Positions 60,475 to 64,000 of a stretch of DNA of 64,000 nt are shown piece after piece. Location: assembly GCF_003480915.1 (NCBI RefSeq), contig NZ_QUKD01000001.1, forward strand, positions 930,001-994,000, given 5' to 3'. The stretch is from Parabacteroides sp. TM07-1AC (GTDB lineage Bacteria > Bacteroidota > Bacteroidia > Bacteroidales > Tannerellaceae). The number at the start of each line of letters is the position of its first letter. The stretch's first letter is position 1. The notes below the pieces were generated by a model, which saw only the letters and a program-made list of their open reading frames with translations, had not been told where the DNA came from and did no database searches. The position numbers were made by a program, and so were the translations under genes.

Positions 60475-61134
60475 ATGAGCATGGAAGAATTAGTAAAAGA
60501 ACAACCCGTGTACGAGATCCAGAAAGTTAAAGTAAAAAACAACCAACTTACTGCCGAATACACTGAAAAGTATTTAGATGCGAACTACAAAAACAACATC
60601 ATCAAGGATTCAGAGCAGTTTATTCATTCCGATTTACGTTATGCTCTCGATCGTCTCAAACCACACGTGGTAAAAATATGCGAAATGCACGAGGCTACCT
60701 TAGTTAATGTAGCCGAACCGTCCGATGATGATTTGAACGAAAAGTTGAAAAGCATCATAATTACCGGATACAGCAAAGGCGGTAACGATGAATCTGCCGG
60801 TGCATCAATCCAGGCACAAAAGCTGCTGAAAAGCGGACAAGTTTTGAATCTTTCTGTTCCGTTTACAAAATATGAGGACGAAACCGGCGACGGTTACCCG
60901 TATGGCGCAGAGCTGAAAGAAGCTATCGATCGGTGTAGTTACGAAGTAGACGCTTATCTCTTCGAAGGCAAATGCGGGATCAAGCAAGAATCATTCGATT
61001 TTGAAGCTCCTGAAGAATCCGATATCACAGGCGAAAGCATTGTTGAGAAACCCAAAAAGCGTGGACGCAAGTCTAAAAAAGAACAAATGAACGAAGCCGC
61101 AGAAGAAGTTCCGGCATTCGATCCGTACGCTTAA
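60475..61134 (+). CDS. Phage protein with AT-hook-like tail, unknown
   Basis: This is a 219-residue protein. The first 165 residues look folded (VYEIQKVKVKNNQLTAEYTEKYLD...). The C-terminal PKKRGRKSKKEQ resembles an AT-hook (RGRK) and should bind DNA. It starts directly after the preceding stop; a second ATG at 60481 is also possible. Confidence 0.6.
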   Translation: MSMEELVKEQPVYEIQKVKVKNNQLTAEYTEKYLDANYKNNIIKDSEQFIHSDLRYALDRLKPHVVKICEMHEATLVNVAEPSDDDLNEKLKSIIITGYSKGGNDESAGASIQAQKLLKSGQVLNLSVPFTKYEDETGDGYPYGAELKEAIDRCSYEVDAYLFEGKCGIKQESFDFEAPEESDITGESIVEKPKKRGRKSKKEQMNEAAEEVPAFDPYA

Positions 61135-61153
61135 TCATCTAACAATTATCACT

Positions 61154-62854
61154 ATGTTAATTACACTGCAAAATACTCAATATGGGAGCTATTACGCAGT
61201 CAAGTTTGACCGGTATCGTCAGCAGGTAGTAGACAAATTTAAAGAATCTATTACCGTTGACGGCCGCCGGTGGGACAAGGCTAGCGGAGCTTGGTTGGTA
61301 CCTGCCACGAACAAAGGCAAAGCCGAACTTGATCAGTTTTCTTATTATATCAAACATTTTGAGCCAGTTATCTGGGGAGATCAGAAAGCCGTAAAAAGCG
61401 ATAAAGATATCGCCTATACACTCCCGGACATGCCGGAGCTGGAAGGTGATCACGGGCTTAAGATACAGCCGTACCCATATCAACTTCAAGGCATAGCACG
61501 TGGATTACAACTAAAACGCTTTATCAATGGCGATGATATGGGGCTCGGTAAAACCCTAGAGGCTATCGCTACGATCAACAAAGCGAATGCTTTCCCCTGC
61601 CTGGTTATCTGCCCGAACGTAGTTAAAATCAACTGGCAAAGAGAGTGGGCGAAGTTCACCGACAAGAAAGCTATGGTCTTAACCGACTCGGTACGCACCA
61701 GCTGGCCTTTTTTCTGGCAAACAGGCATGAATCAGATTTTCATTGTAAACTATGAAAGTCTGCGGAAGTATTTCGTCCGTAGGATCACAAAGTCCGAAAA
61801 ATGGACTCTTAAAGATGTGGAGTTCCATCAGACGATAAAACTCTTCAAATCGGTAATTATAGACGAATCCCACAAGGTAAAGTCAACATCTACACAACAG
61901 AGTAAGTTCTGCAAAGGCATCGCTTCCGGAAAGGAATATATCATTCTGCTGACTGGTACACCCGTTGTCAACAAACCTAATGATCTTGTTTGCCAACTAG
62001 GGATTATGGATCGCATGATTGATTTCGGAGGATGGAAATATTTCGTTTCCAGATATTGTTCTGGTCCCAACGGAGCCTCCAACCTGAAGGAGCTAAACTT
62101 TATGCTTTGGAAGAATTGCTTCTTCCGGCGAGAAAAGTCCAAAGTACTTACCCAGCTTCCGGATAAAGTTCGCCAGGTTATGAGCTGTGATATCACAAAC
62201 AGAAAAGAGTATCAAGATGCCGAACGTGACCTGATCGATTACTTGAAGCGATACAAGGAAGCAGATGACGAAAAGATTCAAAAGTCACTAAAAGGAGAAG
62301 TGATGGTCCGCATCGGTATTTTGAAAGATATTACAGCACGTGGTAAGTTGAAAGAGGTAATCGATTTCGTTAAGGACTTTCGGGAGAACGGGAAAAAGAT
62401 TATCCTGTTCTGCAACCTGCATGAAATTGTAGACCGGCTACTTGTCGCCTTTCCTTCAGCCGTATGCGTCACTGGTAGACAGAATATGCAGGAGAAACAG
62501 GCTTCTGTTGATGCCTTCCAGAAGAACCCAAAGACGGACATTATTATCTGCTCAATCAAAGCGGCCAGTGCCGGTATTACCCTTACCGCTGCGAGCGATG
62601 TAGCTTTTATTGAGCTACCCTGGACGTATGCAGATTGTGATCAGGCTGAGAGTCGGGCACATCGTATCGGGCAGAAAGACTCGGTGAACTGCTATTATCT
62701 ACTCGGTCGCCGGACGATTGACCAGAAGCTCTACCGAATCATCGAAGAAAAAAAGCACATCAGCAATGCTGTTCTTGGTGCCGAAGATAATATACAAACT
62801 AACATTGTCGATATGATGGCACACATGTTCGACGAAACAGAGGAGGACGAATAA
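61154..62854 (+). CDS. SNF2-family DNA helicase/translocase
   Basis: This 566-residue protein has an N-terminal strand-rich region (about 1-95), then the SNF2 ATPase: motif I GDDMGLGKTLEAIA, II DESH, III LLTGTPVVNKP, IV region IILFCNLHEIVDRLL, V SAASAGITLTAASDVAF and VI QAESRAHRIGQKDSVNCYYLL. It would translocate on duplex DNA, probably with the RecT/nuclease module. The stop overlaps the next start (ATAATGA at 62851-62857). Confidence 0.9.
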   Translation: MLITLQNTQYGSYYAVKFDRYRQQVVDKFKESITVDGRRWDKASGAWLVPATNKGKAELDQFSYYIKHFEPVIWGDQKAVKSDKDIAYTLPDMPELEGDHGLKIQPYPYQLQGIARGLQLKRFINGDDMGLGKTLEAIATINKANAFPCLVICPNVVKINWQREWAKFTDKKAMVLTDSVRTSWPFFWQTGMNQIFIVNYESLRKYFVRRITKSEKWTLKDVEFHQTIKLFKSVIIDESHKVKSTSTQQSKFCKGIASGKEYIILLTGTPVVNKPNDLVCQLGIMDRMIDFGGWKYFVSRYCSGPNGASNLKELNFMLWKNCFFRREKSKVLTQLPDKVRQVMSCDITNRKEYQDAERDLIDYLKRYKEADDEKIQKSLKGEVMVRIGILKDITARGKLKEVIDFVKDFRENGKKIILFCNLHEIVDRLLVAFPSAVCVTGRQNMQEKQASVDAFQKNPKTDIIICSIKAASAGITLTAASDVAFIELPWTYADCDQAESRAHRIGQKDSVNCYYLLGRRTIDQKLYRIIEEKKHISNAVLGAEDNIQTNIVDMMAHMFDETEEDE

Positions 62855-63102
62855 TGAATGTGAGTTTAAGTGTTGATCGAGTTAAGGAGCAAAGAGATGC
62901 TAACAAATACCCGAGAAGAAAATGTATAAAATGCATTCGATATCCTTGTTTCAAAGGCCAGGGAACTCCAATGCATCAGGTCAACTTTGCCGCTTACGGT
63001 TGTAAACAATATAGTAATCATGAGGTACGCACTGAGAAACCAGGAAAAAATAAAAAGCGCATTAGGAGAAGATCTTCTTCTGCGAATATTGGAAAGTCTT
63101 AA
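62854..63102 (+). CDS. Small Cys-rich basic protein
   Basis: This 82-residue protein contains CIKCIRYPC...YGCKQY and a basic tail (KNKKRIRRRSSS). The cysteines suggest a small metal-binding site. It overlaps the following gene by 83 bases in another frame. Confidence 0.5.
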   Translation: MNVSLSVDRVKEQRDANKYPRRKCIKCIRYPCFKGQGTPMHQVNFAAYGCKQYSNHEVRTEKPGKNKKRIRRRSSSANIGKS

Positions 63103-63280
63103 ACAAGGCTTCGAACTATGGGGTGATGATATTGACAAACAAATAGAATCAGTAGATGGTCACCCCTTCCCTCTTCTAACACTTGATGATGCAGGGCATT
63201 CAAGTAATGTTGTTGCATTTTATGTGATAAAAAAACAATACAATGTCTACACATTAGCTTTCAAAGAGTTTATCGATTAA
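63020..63280 (+). CDS. Unknown small phage protein
   Basis: This 86-residue protein begins MRYALRNQEKIKSALGEDLLLRILESLKQGFEL and ends YVIKKQYNVYTLAFKEFID. The ATG at 63020 is chosen over 62987 to reduce the overlap with the preceding gene, but the overlap remains 83 bases. No family recognised. Confidence 0.5.
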   Translation: MRYALRNQEKIKSALGEDLLLRILESLKQGFELWGDDIDKQIESVDGHPFPLLTLDDAGHSSNVVAFYVIKKQYNVYTLAFKEFID

Positions 63281-63291
63281 TATAAAAAGTT

Positions 63292-63456
63292 ATGAAACAG
63301 ATAGAAATTAAAGAATACAGAATTGAACAACCTAAAATTATAGGATATCTAAGTAATAAGTCAATTAAAACAAGAATAGCTGTTTTTCAACCTATTGGGT
63401 GGTTTAAGAGGCTTATGATTAAGTGGTGTTTTGGATTTGAGTATGAGAAAAACTAA
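63292..63456 (+). CDS. Unknown small protein
   Basis: This 54-residue protein begins MKQIEIKEYRIEQPKIIGYL, with a basic C-terminal half (GWFKRLMIKWCFGFEYEKN). No motif recognised. Confidence 0.45.
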   Translation: MKQIEIKEYRIEQPKIIGYLSNKSIKTRIAVFQPIGWFKRLMIKWCFGFEYEKN

Positions 63457-63469
63457 TAAGAACTGAATC

Positions 63470-63781
63470 ATGAGTAAACAAAATAAACAGTGTCCCGAAT
63501 TTCCATATTTCGGAGCTACATATCCAGACGCTAGATGCATTAACGGATACTTATACGATATGGATGATTGCGATAACGATGGAAATCTATATGAGCGTGA
63601 TAATGGTATTCCATGTCCATTCTGTAATACAGAAGAATTTATCAAATACGATCCGTTCAGCAAGGTTGATGAATTTATCGAAAATGACGGAACCGGATTT
63701 GATTCATGTGTTGCAAAGGCGATACCCAAAGTTCAGGATTGGTATTTGGGTTGGATAGAGAAAATGAAAGAACGATACTAA
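63470..63781 (+). CDS. Small Cys/Asp-rich phage protein
   Basis: This 103-residue protein has several cysteines (CPEF, CINGY, CPFCNTEEF) and an acidic middle (DMDDCDNDGNLYERD). CPFC suggests a zinc knuckle. Function unknown. Confidence 0.55.
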   Translation: MSKQNKQCPEFPYFGATYPDARCINGYLYDMDDCDNDGNLYERDNGIPCPFCNTEEFIKYDPFSKVDEFIENDGTGFDSCVAKAIPKVQDWYLGWIEKMKERY

Positions 63782-63810
63782 TTAACAAGAACTGAAGAAT
63801 AATATTTAAT

Positions 63811-63820
63811 AAGAAAGGAG
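63811..63820 (+). promoter_or_regulatory. Strong Shine-Dalgarno-like sequence
   Basis: AAGAAAGGAG ends 7 bases before the ATG at 63828. Such a good match is unusual here, where most genes lack any Shine-Dalgarno sequence. Confidence 0.5.
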
Positions 63821-63827
63821 TATAGTT

Positions 63828-64000
63828 ATGGCATTTTTAGCTGTAAACAGAAATGGAGAGGAATTAATATTTAATGACCTTCCCACTTATGACAGAGTAG
63901 AAGATACATGGAAAGTTTTAGGAGTTAGGTCAGAGCTTGTTTATGATGATCCACATGACTTCAGTGCAGGTACGCATGAGGAAACCGTAGATGATGATGA
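63828..64000 (+). CDS. Phage protein, N-terminal part (runs off the window)
   Basis: This protein starts MAFLAVNRNGEELIFNDLPTYD and is open to the right edge (57 codons seen). The visible part is acidic. No family is recognised from this fragment. Confidence 0.55.
   Translation, partial: MAFLAVNRNGEELIFNDLPTYDRVEDTWKVLGVRSELVYDDPHDFSAGTHEETVDDD

Noticed and set aside
1..64000. CRISPR arrays, rRNA genes and insertion sequences
   Set aside because: I saw no regularly spaced identical repeats, no rRNA-like sequence and no transposase frame with terminal inverted repeats in the window.

Overview
The window looks like chromosome of a gut Bacteroidales bacterium. Parabacteroides is my best guess from the feel of the proteins, and the sequence alone does not prove it. 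Supporting signs are the promoter -7 element TAnnTTTG before many genes, the near absence of Shine-Dalgarno sequences, a CTnDOT-family integrative element, a GH92 alpha-mannosidase, Bacteroidetes-type putative porin and Rho with a long Q/N-rich insert. Three blocks of different base composition are joined here.

Block 1 (1-10650, visibly G+C rich) is one end of an integrative conjugative element. From the integrase inward it carries a 411-residue IntDOT-like tyrosine recombinase, a RhuM-like DNA-binding protein, two small HTH proteins, and an excision-type operon (two small HTH proteins, a DUF4099/DUF3945 gene split by an in-frame amber codon, and topoisomerase III), then a DUF1896 gene and the N-terminal 911 residues of a giant DNA methylase/helicase protein that runs off the left edge. 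The element ends at a perfect CTnDOT-type core, GTAACTTTGC, at 10641-10650.

Block 2 (10651 to about 49012) is core chromosome. It contains two NtrC-type sigma-54 activator/sensor kinase pairs (10676-13347 and 29647-32261), an Nramp transporter, a DedA protein, glnS, a TPR protein and a DUF368 (PopT-type) lipid-carrier transporter. Next come an ABC-2 exporter with a NEW3 protein and a TolC-like outer membrane protein (20034-26958, minus strand), a GH92 mannosidase, a four-subunit 2-oxoacid:ferredoxin oxidoreductase with a tiny membrane protein inside the operon, a putative porin, a substrate-binding-like protein, a soluble PAS kinase, a DEAD-box helicase, rho, tilS, a Zn-ribbon coiled-coil protein, a Nif3-family protein and aspS. 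I see three near-perfect sigma-54 promoters, all on the minus strand. One (27036-27050) faces the TolC operon and has GGGTAA-N4-TTACCC palindromes around it. Two (19803-19817 and 19923-19937) face an intergenic region with no gene, which instead contains a series of hairpins ending in a U-tract. I predict sigma-54-dependent noncoding RNA there.

Block 3 (about 49012-64000, A+T rich at its left side) is an integrated prophage-like element. Its end is marked by the 3' half of a tRNA-Pro(UGG) gene with the host terminator still attached. Reading inward there are small accessory genes, a minus-strand cargo block (DUF2971 protein, small protein, DnaB-like helicase without the N-terminal domain, membrane-anchored coiled-coil protein), a CI/LexA-like repressor with a divergent operator region, and a rightward early operon with HTH proteins, small membrane proteins, RecT, a coiled-coil protein, a PD-(D/E)XK nuclease, a SNF2 helicase and several Zn-ribbon or unknown small proteins. 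No integrase, packaging or structural gene is inside the window, so these should lie to the right.
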